In this document: positions 34,351 to 44,438 of the stretch, piece by piece
Position numbering within the stretch: the stretch's first letter is position 1
How the letters are laid out: the number at the start of each line of letters is the position of its first letter
From: Fusibacter bizertensis
GTDB taxonomy: Bacteria > Bacillota > Clostridia > Peptostreptococcales > Acidaminobacteraceae
Assembly: GCF_029914245.1 (NCBI RefSeq)
Contig: NZ_JARYZI010000002.1
Span: 1 to 64,000 of the forward strand
Length of the DNA: 64,000 bases
Reading direction: 5' to 3'
Notes under the pieces: model-generated
Database searches by the model: none
Told to the model about the DNA's origin: nothing
Seen by the model: the letters and a program-made list of their open reading frames with translations, nothing else
Position numbers and translations under genes: made by a program

Positions 34351-34373
34351 AAAAATGTCCCCCGGACATTTTT
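34351..34373. terminator. Terminator-like hairpin in the ssrA-flanking repeat region
   Basis: AAAAATGTCC, loop CCC, GGACATTTTT: a perfect 10-bp stem with U-tracts on both strands. No gene obviously uses it, so it may belong to lost DNA. Confidence 0.6.
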
Positions 34374-34384
34374 CTTAACGGTCC

Positions 34385-34407
34385 GTTCGACTCCCTCCAT
34401 CTCCACC
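34385..34407 (+). repeat. Perfect inverted copy of the 3' end of ssrA (copy B start)
   Basis: These 23 bases are identical, in opposite orientation, to 34640-34662, which encode the T-arm and acceptor stem of tmRNA (GTTCGACTCCCTCC, then ATCTCCACC). That segment is the standard attachment core for integrases targeting ssrA. It is joined to the downstream tract shared with copy A. Confidence 0.78.
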
Positions 34408-34455
34408 GATATATGAAAAGTTTCCTACATTATTCCAGCATTTACACGGGAGTCG
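34393..34455 (+). repeat. Diverged copy B of an ssrA-end repeat
   Basis: Direct repeat partner of 34232-34295, spaced about 160 bp. A third partial copy, GGGGTTCGACTCCC at 34573-34586, precedes the ssrA terminator hairpin. The DNA between the copies is more GC-rich than its surroundings and contains hairpins such as GCCGCCTTTTGGCG. Confidence 0.6.
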
Positions 34456-34593
34456 AGCAGCCACTACGTGTCTGCACCTCTCGCTACGCTCGAGTTCGGC
34501 AATCGAAATTGCTTACGCAACTTCTTTGTGCCTCACCTTCGCCCTTGGAGATTCGTCGAATCTCTCGGCTATGGGGTTCGACTCCCAGCTTCG

Positions 34594-34641
34594 CCAATAA
34601 AAGAAAGACCCATGCGTAAGCATGGGCCTTTCTTTTATTGG
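34594..34641 (-). terminator. Terminator of ssrA
   Basis: CCAATAAAAGAAAG, then CCCATGC, loop GTAA, GCATGGG and CTTTCTTTTATTGG form a stem of more than 20 bp. On the minus strand it follows tmRNA directly, using its terminal CCA, and contains a CTTTCTTTTATT tract. Its symmetry extends outward to the partial T-arm copy at 34573. Confidence 0.8.
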
Positions 34642-35001
34642 TGGAGATGGAGGGAGTCGAACCCTCGTCCAAAAACAATTCACTAACACTTTCTCCGAGC
34701 GCAGTCGATAATTTAGGTTTCGCCGTGTCTCCCGAGTATCGACACTCTGGAGCGTGGGCTATTTCTATTGTACCGCCAATTTAGATTAGAAAAGCATCTT
34801 TGATGGGGACCTCAGCAGGGTTTTGGTCAGCATCCAAAGCGGCTGAGATAAGGCTTTGGGGTGACACTGCCATTAGGCAGCTAGTGCGTAATTATTGTTT
34901 GCGTTTATATTTTTGATCCAGTTTTTTTACGTGTACCCCAGATCAAGAACCACGGCTCGCTTACATTAGATCTTCATCCCTGTCGAAACCAGTACATCCC
35001 C
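34639..35001 (-). ncRNA. ssrA: Transfer-messenger RNA (ssrA)
   Basis: 363 nt on the minus strand. The 5' end GGGGATGTACTGGTTTCGAC and the 3' end CATCTCCACCA pair as the seven-base acceptor stem (one G-U). The T-arm GGGTTCGACTCCC lies 20 bases before the end, and CCA is encoded. The tag reading frame at 34902-34873 gives ANNNYALAA then TAA, ending in the usual YALAA degradation signal. tmRNA frees ribosomes stalled on broken mRNA and marks the product for proteolysis. smpB, its protein partner, is just upstream on the same strand. The 3' end is the integration core copied at 34385. Confidence 0.97.
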
Positions 35002-35066
35002 CTATTAAGCGTTTGATTTCAGGTATGACACTACTCATAACCTGTCATTCTAATTGCTTAGTTGGG

Positions 35067-35528
35067 TTACTGATTGTACGCTTTAAGCGTTTTCTGGATG
35101 TGTCTGTCAGCATCTTTTTTCGCTAAGGTAGCACGCTTATCATAAAGCTTTTTACCTTTTGCAACTGCGATGCTCATTTTTACAAGTCCACGTTCGTTGA
35201 TGTAGACTTTAAGTGGCACAAGTGTATAACCTTCTCTGGTTGTAAAGTTAAGTAACTTAGCAATCTCACGTTTGTGAAGCAAGAGTTTCCTTACTCTCAG
35301 TGGATCTTGATTGTAACGATTGCCAAAATCATAAGGGGTGATGTTCATACCCGTTACGAAGACTTCGCCGTTCTTGATCTCTGCATAAGATTCCTTGATA
35401 CTGGCCTTACCACCTCTGATGGCTTTTACCTCTGTTCCAAACAGTTCCATACCTGCCTCATAAGTTTCTTCTATGAAAAAATCATGCCAGGCTTTTTTGT
35501 TTTGTGCAATTAACTTCATCTCGGCCAT
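35067..35528 (-). CDS. smpB: SsrA-binding protein SmpB
   Basis: 153 residues, the family length. Motifs: NKKAWHDFFIEETYEAGMEL, GTEVKAIRGGKASIKESYAEI, RVRKLLLHKREIAKL, GYTLVPLKVYINERGLVKMSIAVAKGKKLYDKR, and a basic C-terminal tail that enters the ribosomal A site. It binds tmRNA and places it in stalled ribosomes. Located between ssrA (65 bp downstream) and a HAD phosphatase gene. AGGAGGCAT precedes the start. Ordinary in all respects. Confidence 0.97.
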   Translation of the reverse strand: MAEMKLIAQNKKAWHDFFIEETYEAGMELFGTEVKAIRGGKASIKESYAEIKNGEVFVTGMNITPYDFGNRYNQDPLRVRKLLLHKREIAKLLNFTTREGYTLVPLKVYINERGLVKMSIAVAKGKKLYDKRATLAKKDADRHIQKTLKAYNQ

Positions 35529-35625
35529 AACATGCCTCCTTTCAAAGTGTTCACTTTATGCTGCTTTATTATTCTAACATAGGTTTATGAACGCTTCAAT
35601 GCGAATCTGTATCCGTAATGTAAAT

Positions 35626-36441
35626 TTAATGGAGTAGACGGTCCAGTGCATAGACCAAACCATCCTCATCATTTGATACTGTAACAAAATCAGCTACTTC
35701 TTTTAAAGCTTCCATGGCATTTGACATAGCAACCCCTACGCCAGCATAGGTGATCATATCCATATCGTTTTCATTGTCCCCAAATGCGATGACATCTTCA
35801 AGTGGAACATCAAAATACTTTTGTAACGCTTCTATACCAGTGGCCTTAGAAACACCTTTCGCCATCACATCAAATGAGGTCTCCAGTGATTTACACGTTT
35901 CAAGACCATCTATTAACTTAAGCTCTGCCATGATGGCTTCAAATACTTCAGGTTTTTCATGGAATAGCCCGATCTTATAGATGGGCATCTTGCCGATTAA
36001 TGCAGGTAAACTTTCAGGGAATACCACATTAAATTTAAAAGCCTCTGGGAGTGCTGGCATCCCATCACTAAACTTCTTTGCGAGGTTTCGGTTGCTATTG
36101 GCATAGATAGTATCCATATCATAAAGATGATAATATGCGCCATATTTCTCGCACACTTCACTTACCATTTGTGCTAACCCCGGTTTAAGTTCAATCGCCT
36201 GGATGACTTCACCTGTTTTAAGATGCTTTACCACTGCACCATTACAAGAGATCAAAAATCCATCGTAGTCCAGTTCTTGTGTAATAATCTTACCAGCACC
36301 ATGCATCCGACCTGTTGCTATGGCAAATATATGCCCAGCATCTATCAGGTCAAAGATGCGCTTTTTAGTCACTTCTGAGATGTGTTTGTTACTCATCAAA
36401 AGTGTGCCATCTATATCACTTACAATAAGTTTTTTCTTCAT
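35626..36441 (-). CDS. Cof-type HAD-superfamily phosphatase
   Basis: 271 residues. HAD motif I is VSDIDGTLLMSN at the N terminus, motif II AIATGR, motif III includes the Lys of KATGIEAL, and motif IV FGDNENDMDMITYAG. The large C2 cap between motifs II and III is typical of the Cof/YcsE group, which dephosphorylates sugar phosphates, FMN or related metabolites. The family is broad in specificity, so no substrate is named. It sits between rnr and smpB, gaps about 100 bp each, all on the minus strand. It is not part of the usual rnr-smpB pair and may be a local insertion. Confidence 0.92.
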   Translation of the reverse strand: MKKKLIVSDIDGTLLMSNKHISEVTKKRIFDLIDAGHIFAIATGRMHGAGKIITQELDYDGFLISCNGAVVKHLKTGEVIQAIELKPGLAQMVSEVCEKYGAYYHLYDMDTIYANSNRNLAKKFSDGMPALPEAFKFNVVFPESLPALIGKMPIYKIGLFHEKPEVFEAIMAELKLIDGLETCKSLETSFDVMAKGVSKATGIEALQKYFDVPLEDVIAFGDNENDMDMITYAGVGVAMSNAMEALKEVADFVTVSNDEDGLVYALDRLLH

Positions 36442-36544
36442 AAATTACCTTTACCTTTAATCCTATTTCAAATTTAATAAATATTAGTACCACTTAAAAA
36501 ATCATTTAAGTTGATTCTAGTGTATTTTATTTTATACGATCACC

Positions 36545-38659
36545 TTATGCAAGTTCAAAATCAATCTCTCTAAGTACAGGATCTGCCTTAGAACATACTA
36601 CTTCGATCTCATCACCAAGTGCATAAATCTTACGTGTTCTCTCACCCACAAGTTGAAGTCTTTGTTCATCGTAGACATAGTAATCATCATCTAATTCAGT
36701 GAGACGAATGAGGCCTTCTACTGTGTTCTCAAGCTCTATAAAGAGACCAAATGTCGTAACAGATGAGATGATCCCTGTAAATGTCTCACCAACATGAGAT
36801 ACCATGTATTCTGCCATTTTCATATCGTCTACTTCACGCTCAGCAAGTTCTGCATTGCGCTCACGCTCTGAACTTTGGATCGATACTTCATCCACGATTT
36901 TTTTTAGGGCTTGTATTCTCGTTGCACTAAGTTTACCCGCTAACATCTCTTTGATAATCCTATGGATCTGAAGATCTGGATAACGGCGAATTGGTGAGGT
37001 GAAGTGGCAATAATACTTCGCTGCAAGTCCAAAGTGACCATCGTTGTTTGGTGAGTATTTCGCTTGTTTAAGCGAACGTAAAGTCATCTTGCTGATGACG
37101 TGTTCCTCTTTTTTACCTGTCACTTCGTCGATCAGTGATTTGATCGCCATAGGATGTACTTCTTCTACATTGCCTTTCACTTTGTAGCCAAAGTGGTTCA
37201 GGAATTTGTTAAGTGCTTCTATCTTCTCTGGACTTGGCATCTCATGGATACGATACACAAATGGGAGTTCAAGCCAAAACATATGCTCTGCAACAGTTTC
37301 ATTGGCAGCAAGCATAAAGTCTTCTATAATTTTATGACCGATACGGCGTTCTGCTTTACCGATAAAGATCGGTTTACCCGTACCGTCTAGTTGTATCTTA
37401 GTTTCTGCAAAATCAAAATCTATCGATCCACGTCTTTGACGTTTCTCTCGAAGTTTTGCAGCAAGTAATTTCATATTTGCAAGGTCATCTATAATAGCTG
37501 CGTAACGCGTTTTAAGTTCTGCCGTTGCTTTATCTTCAAGGATGTCAGATACATCATCATAGTTCATACGCTCAACTGTGTTGATCACGCTCTCACAGAT
37601 GCGATGCTTCACCACGTCGCCGTTACCATCGATCTCCATGATACAAGATAGTGTAAGGCGGTTTACTTGTGGGTTAAGGCTACAGATGCCGTTAGAGAGT
37701 CTCTCAGGGAGCATCGGAATCACGCGGTTAAGGAGATAGACACTTGTCGCACGTTTTAGTGCTTCTTTGTCAAGTTTAGAGTTTTCTTTCACATAGTTGG
37801 TAACATCAGCGATATGCACCCCAAGTTCAAAATTGCCATTGTCGAGTTTGACCACGTGTACAGCATCATCCAAGTCTTTGGCATCTTTGCCATCTATGGT
37901 GATAACTCTGTATTTTCTAAAGTCTTCACGTTTTGAAATGACAGCTTCATCTACATCAACTGGGATATTCTCAGCTTCTTCAAGTACTTTGTGGTTAAAC
38001 TCCTCTGGCAGTTTAAACGTTCTGATAATCGATAATATATCTACACCAGGCTCACCCGTTTGTCCAAGGATTTCTACGATTTTACCCTCTGGATTCCTGC
38101 GATCTTCAGGCCATTTGCTAATTTCAACCACGACTTTATCGCCTTGTTTTGCACCAAGCGTATGGCTTTTAGAAACATAAATGTCTTTTCTGAGCTTTTT
38201 ATCATCAGGCACTATAAAGCCGAAATTCTTGCTTTCTTCATAAGTGCCTACGATTTCGGTATTAGCACGATCGACGATCTTGATGATCTCGCCTTCACTC
38301 TTTTGATCTTCTCCACCTACTTTTGTAAGTTTGGCTTGTACAAGGTCGCCATTCATCGCACCACCAAGTGCACTTGCAGGGACAAAAATATCTCTCATCG
38401 CTACATTTTCAACGATAACAAATCCAAACCCCTTCATGGCGATCTGTACTTTTCCTACATAGATTTGAAAAAACTCAGGCAGGGCATATTTGCCTTTTTT
38501 AGTCTTAATAATTTTCGACTCATCTGTTAGTGCGTCAAGGTTTGCTACAAATGTCGAGCGATCAATTGGATCGATTCCCATCGCCGTAAACAAATCCATT
38601 TCCAAATAAGGTTTTTCATCATGTTCTTTTAAAAATTTCAAAATATCTTCTTTATTCAT
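36545..38659 (-). CDS. rnr: Ribonuclease R
   Basis: 704 residues from the ATG at 38659 behind AGGAGGCAAC; the longer frame adds 14 unlikely residues. In order: winged helix at the N terminus (KEDILKFLKEH), cold-shock domains (GKVQIAMKGFGFVIVE, GTYEESKNFGFIVPDDKK), the RNB catalytic domain with VITIDGKDAKDLDDAV (acidic metal ligands) and YCHFTSPIRRYPDLQIHR, and an S1 domain (GETFTGIISSVTTFGLFIEL). It degrades structured RNA from the 3' end and, with tmRNA and SmpB, removes the stalled mRNA. The C-terminal Lys-rich tail of some homologues is missing. Placement upstream of smpB-ssrA is typical for Firmicutes. Confidence 0.96.
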   Translation of the reverse strand: MNKEDILKFLKEHDEKPYLEMDLFTAMGIDPIDRSTFVANLDALTDESKIIKTKKGKYALPEFFQIYVGKVQIAMKGFGFVIVENVAMRDIFVPASALGGAMNGDLVQAKLTKVGGEDQKSEGEIIKIVDRANTEIVGTYEESKNFGFIVPDDKKLRKDIYVSKSHTLGAKQGDKVVVEISKWPEDRRNPEGKIVEILGQTGEPGVDILSIIRTFKLPEEFNHKVLEEAENIPVDVDEAVISKREDFRKYRVITIDGKDAKDLDDAVHVVKLDNGNFELGVHIADVTNYVKENSKLDKEALKRATSVYLLNRVIPMLPERLSNGICSLNPQVNRLTLSCIMEIDGNGDVVKHRICESVINTVERMNYDDVSDILEDKATAELKTRYAAIIDDLANMKLLAAKLREKRQRRGSIDFDFAETKIQLDGTGKPIFIGKAERRIGHKIIEDFMLAANETVAEHMFWLELPFVYRIHEMPSPEKIEALNKFLNHFGYKVKGNVEEVHPMAIKSLIDEVTGKKEEHVISKMTLRSLKQAKYSPNNDGHFGLAAKYYCHFTSPIRRYPDLQIHRIIKEMLAGKLSATRIQALKKIVDEVSIQSSERERNAELAEREVDDMKMAEYMVSHVGETFTGIISSVTTFGLFIELENTVEGLIRLTELDDDYYVYDEQRLQLVGERTRKIYALGDEIEVVCSKADPVLREIDFELA

Positions 38660-38856
38660 GTTGCCTCCTATAGTGTGTAACTTATGGTTATATACTTTCA
38701 ATTGTCAAATTTTCATATTCGCTTTAAAATTTATACCCGATTTACGGATGATTATCAGAAAAAACTTCAATTATACTTATTATACCATAAAAACATTAAA
38801 AATCTGTGTACATCGAGTGTTCAGATTAAGTGACCTTATGTCCTGAGTTAACAAAA

Positions 38857-38893
38857 AAGAGGATAATCCGGCGACTGCCAAGACTATCCTCTT
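38857..38893 (-). terminator. Terminator of hppA
   Basis: AAGAGGATA and TATCCTCTT form a 9-bp stem around a 19-base loop. The minus strand continues TTTTGTTAAC. It lies 31 bp past the hppA stop, separating it from rnr. Confidence 0.78.
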
Positions 38894-38924
38894 AAATTTC
38901 AATGATACATTTGTTTAACTTTAA

Positions 38925-40907
38925 TTATAACAAAGAACCAAGTTGTAAGAAAAGTGGTGCAAATACAAGTGAAACAATGGTCATTAGTTTGATTAGGATA
39001 TTGATAGATGGACCTGATGTATCTTTAAACGGGTCACCTACAGTATCGCCAACAACGCTCGCTTTGTGCGCTTCTGATCCTTTACCACCGTAATTGCCTT
39101 CTTCAACGTATTTCTTAGCATTATCCCATGCGCCACCAGCGTTTGCCATGAAGATCGCCATAAGCACACCTGTTACAAGTGCACCAGCAAGCATACCACC
39201 AAGCGCTTCACCGCCAAGTACCAAACCAACAATGATTGGAACTGATACAGCCATGATACCTGGTAACATCATCTCTTTAAGTGCAGCACCAGTACTGATG
39301 TCAACACAACGTGCATAATCAGGTTTTCCAGTGCCTTCCATGATACCTGGGATAGTTTTAAATTGTCTTCTAACTTCTTCGATCATTTGGTAAGCAGCAC
39401 GTCCAACAGATTCCATCGTAAGTGCTGAGAATATAAACGGAAGCATACCACCAATAAACAGACCCACAACAACCTTAGGATTTAAGATGTTGATCGTCGT
39501 AATACCGATTGCTTCAGAATAAGATGCGAAAAGAGAAAGTGCAGTAAGCGCTGCGGAGCCAATAGCAAAGCCTTTACCGATGGCAGCAGTTGTGTTACCA
39601 ACAGCGTCTAATTTATCTGTGATTTTTCTAACTTCTTTAGGAAGTTCACTCATTTCAGCAATACCGCCAGCATTGTCAGCGATAGGGCCATAAGCATCTA
39701 CAGCAACAGTGATACCTGCAGTTGAAAGCATACCAACAGCAGCTAAAGCGATACCGTAAAGACCAGCAAATTGATGTGCAATTAAAGTTGCACCACAGAT
39801 AAATAAAATTGGGAACATCGTAGACATCATACCAACAGCAAGTCCAGAGATAATAGTCGTTGCAGGGCCAGTCAAAGATTGTTCAGCAATTTTTTTAACA
39901 GATTTATAATCACCAGAAGTATAGATTTCTGTAACTACACCAATTAAGATCCCACATACAAGTCCAGCAGTAATTGCAAAGAATGCATTTAAATTGCCGA
40001 AAAACTGGTTACTTAAGAAGTATGAAGCAACAATAACGATTATACCACTGACATAAGTTGCTTTTTTAAGTGATTTATGTGGATCAGATTTCTCATCACC
40101 TCTAACAAAGAAAGTACCGATAATTGAAGCGATAATACCAATTGCAGATAACATAAGAGGGAAAATAGCACCTTCGATGTTATAAGTAATCACACCAAGT
40201 GTAATTGCTGCGATAATTGAACCAACATATGATTCAAAAAGGTCAGCTCCCATACCAGCAACATCACCTACGTTGTCACCAACATTATCAGCGATAACTG
40301 CTGGGTTTCTAGGATCATCCTCCGGTATACCTGCTTCAACTTTACCAACAAGGTCTGCACCAACATCTGCTGCTTTTGTATAAATACCACCACCAACACG
40401 TGCAAAAAGTGCGATTGATGAAGCACCTAGTCCAAAACCTGTGATAATTTGAGCGTCTCTAAAAATAAAATATAAAACACTTACGCCTAATAAGCCAAGT
40501 CCCACAACAGACATACCCATTACAGCGCCGCCTGAAAAGGCAACTGACAATGCACGATTCATACCACTTTCTTTAGCTGCATATGCAGTTCTAACATTTG
40601 CTTTGGTTGCAACTTGCATACCAAAAAAGCCCGCTAATGCTGAGAAAAACGCACCAAATAAGAAAGATATTGCAGTTTGGTAACTTTGAAGACCAAAAGT
40701 AATAGCAAGTGCTAATACGATTGCAAAAATAACTAGAACCTTATATTCGCGTCTTAAAAATGCCATAGAGCCTTCGTGAATATAAGACGCAATCTCGTTC
40801 ATGCGATCGTGCTTCACCTCTACTGGATTGATTTTTTTCACGACTAAAAAAGCCGCAAACAGTAGCGCAATGATACCAGCGCCTGCCGACAATAATGCAT
40901 AATTCAT
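38925..40907 (-). CDS. hppA: Membrane-bound ion-pumping inorganic pyrophosphatase
   Basis: 660 residues from the ATG at 40907 ([12 protein letters not shown]), preceded by GGGGAGGATTTATTCA. About 15-16 transmembrane helices. Substrate motifs: [43 protein letters not shown] and the late [16 protein letters not shown]. The segment [18 protein letters not shown] has Ala where K+-independent enzymes have Lys, so this is a K+-dependent enzyme. K+-dependent members pump H+, Na+ or both; the ion cannot be told apart here. It turns pyrophosphate from biosynthesis into an ion gradient. In this organism the Na+ version would match the proposed Na+ cycle for malonate. It lies between secG and rnr, which are normally adjacent. 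Confidence 0.96.
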   Translation of the reverse strand: MNYALLSAGAGIIALLFAAFLVVKKINPVEVKHDRMNEIASYIHEGSMAFLRREYKVLVIFAIVLALAITFGLQSYQTAISFLFGAFFSALAGFFGMQVATKANVRTAYAAKESGMNRALSVAFSGGAVMGMSVVGLGLLGVSVLYFIFRDAQIITGFGLGASSIALFARVGGGIYTKAADVGADLVGKVEAGIPEDDPRNPAVIADNVGDNVGDVAGMGADLFESYVGSIIAAITLGVITYNIEGAIFPLMLSAIGIIASIIGTFFVRGDEKSDPHKSLKKATYVSGIIVIVASYFLSNQFFGNLNAFFAITAGLVCGILIGVVTEIYTSGDYKSVKKIAEQSLTGPATTIISGLAVGMMSTMFPILFICGATLIAHQFAGLYGIALAAVGMLSTAGITVAVDAYGPIADNAGGIAEMSELPKEVRKITDKLDAVGNTTAAIGKGFAIGSAALTALSLFASYSEAIGITTINILNPKVVVGLFIGGMLPFIFSALTMESVGRAAYQMIEEVRRQFKTIPGIMEGTGKPDYARCVDISTGAALKEMMLPGIMAVSVPIIVGLVLGGEALGGMLAGALVTGVLMAIFMANAGGAWDNAKKYVEEGNYGGKGSEAHKASVVGDTVGDPFKDTSGPSINILIKLMTIVSLVFAPLFLQLGSLL

Positions 40908-40995
40908 TGAATAAATCCTCCCCACAACTTTATGCTTCTCTTGTACTAAAAAAGACAAGAGCAGAAAAAAATATACAACAATTAGCCTAAACTAA

Positions 40996-41229
40996 TTATT
41001 GTATATAAGCCATCATCAATGATGATATTATAAAAAATACTGCTGCTACTTTCGTAACTTTGTCAAATTTAGCATCGTAATCTCTTGCTTTGTTTTTACC
41101 CCAGATTTGCTCAGCGCCCCCGCCGATTGAACCTGATAATCCCGCAGATTTACCAGACTGTAGTAAAATACTCGCTATTAGTATCAACGATGATATGATC
41201 AATAATACTGTTGCTATGGTATATAACAT
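40996..41229 (-). CDS. secG: Preprotein translocase subunit SecG
   Basis: 77 residues from the ATG at 41229, directly after GGAGGTGGAGAA; a 30-residue upstream extension of the frame is not plausible. Two transmembrane helices (2-24 and about 54-75) enclose the conserved loop LLQSGKSAGLSGSIGGGAEQIWGKNKARDYD. SecG is the accessory subunit of the SecYEG channel. Its place after eno and before rnr is the standard Firmicute arrangement, except that hppA has come between it and rnr. Confidence 0.94.
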   Translation of the reverse strand: MLYTIATVLLIISSLILIASILLQSGKSAGLSGSIGGGAEQIWGKNKARDYDAKFDKVTKVAAVFFIISSLMMAYIQ

Positions 41230-41370
41230 TTCTCCACCTCCTATGAACGGCAATTGTTGTCTACATGGATCAACATTGCAATATTTTTCGTACATATGCA
41301 TGTAAGGCATGCTTAACATAGGTATTTTACCATACCCATATTAAAATTACAATTAAATCATTTTTATTTT

Positions 41371-41410
41371 CAAAAAAGCCAAAGGCTTGGTGGTTGCTGT
41401 CCACCAAGCC
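41371..41410 (-). terminator. Terminator of the glycolytic operon (after eno)
   Basis: GGCTTGGTGG, a seven-base loop and CCACCAAGCC form a perfect 10-bp stem. On the minus strand it is followed by TTTGGCTTTTTTG. It ends transcription 120 bp past the eno stop. Confidence 0.82.
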
Positions 41411-41453
41411 AAGGACCTTGCATAGGTTTGTTACAAGATTTGCTAATTATCTA

Positions 41454-41469
41454 ATTGAGCATGCTCAAT
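41454..41469. repeat. Perfect 16-bp palindrome plus short tandem repeat after eno
   Basis: ATTGAGCATGCTCAAT lies between the eno stop and its terminator. Next to it, TTGCAAGTTGTGGG is repeated in tandem at about 41490-41520. Neither has an obvious role; both may affect the mRNA end. Confidence 0.6.
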
Positions 41470-41528
41470 GTTGATGCTAATTGTTGTTTTGTTGCAAGTT
41501 GTGGGTGTTGCAAGTTGTGGGGATGTTA

Positions 41529-42866
<1,338 letters not shown>

Positions 42867-42901
42867 TTATGGATTTTCATCCAGTGTTGAAATTTTTCAC
42901 T

Positions 42902-44428
42902 CTATTTTACGATAATTGACGTTCCAGTCATTTCACTTGGCACATCGAGGAGCATCAAATCTAAAAGTGTTGGCGTTAAATCACTGAGTTTACCTTCAGT
43001 TGATAAAGTAACATTACCCACACCACCTACGATACAAGGGACCTTGTTAATTGAATGTGCTGTCATTGGTTCACCTTTATCGGTTAACATCTGCTCAGCA
43101 TTTCCATGGTCAGCTGTGATGATAAATGCACCACCTTTTTCTTCAAGTTTTGCTACGATTTTGCCTACACATTCATCAACTGTCTCAACTGCTTTTACCG
43201 CTGCTGGTATAATACCAGTATGGCCAACCATATCAGGATTCGCGTAGTTGATGACGATTAAATCATAGTAGTCTCTATCAAGTTCACTTAAAAGTTTGTC
43301 TGTCATTTCATAAGCTGACATCTCAGGTTTAAGGTCATAAGTAGCAACTTTGGGCGAATTGATAAGGGCTCTATCTTCACCTGCATTTGGCGCTTCCACA
43401 CCACCGTTAAAGAAAAAAGTTACATGTGCGTATTTTTCAGTCTCGGCAATTCTTAGTTGGGTTTTGCCAAGTTTAGAAAGATACTCTCCAAGTGTATTGT
43501 TGATCGATTGTTGTTTATAAGCAATCTCTATATTTTCGATTGTTTTATCATACTGAGTAAACCCTACATATTTTGTTGGAAAATAAGTACGCTCAAAACC
43601 ATCGAAATCAACATCTACAATTGCTCTAGTAATTTCTCTTGCTCTATCGGGTCTGAAGTTAAAAAAGATAATTGCATCATTTTCACTTACTGTTGCAACT
43701 GGTTTACCTTCTTTTATAATAACCGTTGGTAAGATAAATTCATCAGTTACACCTTGCTCATATGATTTTTCGAAAACTGCAACTGCAGAATCAGAAGTTT
43801 CACCAACACCGTTTACAAGCATGTTGTATGACTTTTCAATTCTTTCCCATCTCTTGTCTCTATCCATAGAATAGTAACGACCAGAAATCGTAGCAATCTC
43901 ACCAAATTCAATTTCACTCATATACGCTTCAAGTTCTTTTACATAACTCATACCGCTAGTTGGTGATGTATCACGACCATCCATAAAACCATGAACGTAG
44001 ATATTATCAAGACCTTGGTCTTTCGCCATCTTAATAAGCGCTTTAAGATGTTCGATATGACTATGAACACCACCATCAGATAGTAGTCCCCAAGTATGAA
44101 GTTTTGTACCATGATCTTTTGCATGCTTCATTGCACCAATGAGTTCAGGGTTTTCAAAGAAGTCTCCATCTTTTATGGACTTAGTAATTCTAGTAAGTTC
44201 CTGATATATAACGCGACCAGCACCTATGTTAAGATGTCCTACTTCAGAGTTACCCATTTGTCCCTCTGGTAAACCGACATCTAAGCCACTAGCAGCAATT
44301 AATGTATGTGGATATTTTTTGAGTAAGTTATCATAAACCGGTGTTTGAGCTAACTCAACAGCGTTACCTACGGTACTGCTGCTTTGGCCCCAACCGTCCA
44401 TTATGATCAACGCTGTTGGTTTTTTCAT
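42902..44428 (-). CDS. gpmI: 2,3-Bisphosphoglycerate-independent phosphoglycerate mutase
   Basis: 508 residues from the ATG at 44428 behind AAGGAGATTTAC; longer frame rejected. Alkaline-phosphatase-like fold. The N-terminal metal site IIMDGWG is followed by the phospho-serine in MGNSEVGHLNIGAGR near 62. In the C-terminal half come NYANPDMVGHTG and ITADHGNAEQM. It uses Mn2+ to isomerise 3- and 2-phosphoglycerate. It starts 10 bp after tpiA and is cotranscribed with the glycolytic genes. Confidence 0.97.
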   Translation of the reverse strand: MKKPTALIIMDGWGQSSSTVGNAVELAQTPVYDNLLKKYPHTLIAASGLDVGLPEGQMGNSEVGHLNIGAGRVIYQELTRITKSIKDGDFFENPELIGAMKHAKDHGTKLHTWGLLSDGGVHSHIEHLKALIKMAKDQGLDNIYVHGFMDGRDTSPTSGMSYVKELEAYMSEIEFGEIATISGRYYSMDRDKRWERIEKSYNMLVNGVGETSDSAVAVFEKSYEQGVTDEFILPTVIIKEGKPVATVSENDAIIFFNFRPDRAREITRAIVDVDFDGFERTYFPTKYVGFTQYDKTIENIEIAYKQQSINNTLGEYLSKLGKTQLRIAETEKYAHVTFFFNGGVEAPNAGEDRALINSPKVATYDLKPEMSAYEMTDKLLSELDRDYYDLIVINYANPDMVGHTGIIPAAVKAVETVDECVGKIVAKLEEKGGAFIITADHGNAEQMLTDKGEPMTAHSINKVPCIVGGVGNVTLSTEGKLSDLTPTLLDLMLLDVPSEMTGTSIIVK

Positions 44429-44438
44429 GTAAATCTCC

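Noticed and set aside
34198-34686. Four overlapping open frames of 64-72 codons on both strands around the ssrA 3' end
   Set aside because: They lie over the tmRNA end, its terminator and the repeat copies; one contains the WRWRESNPRP string that is a known artefact of translating tRNA/tmRNA ends. No ribosome sites.
38060-38530. 156-codon plus-strand open frame
   Set aside because: Antisense to rnr cold-shock domains; composition typical of a shadow.
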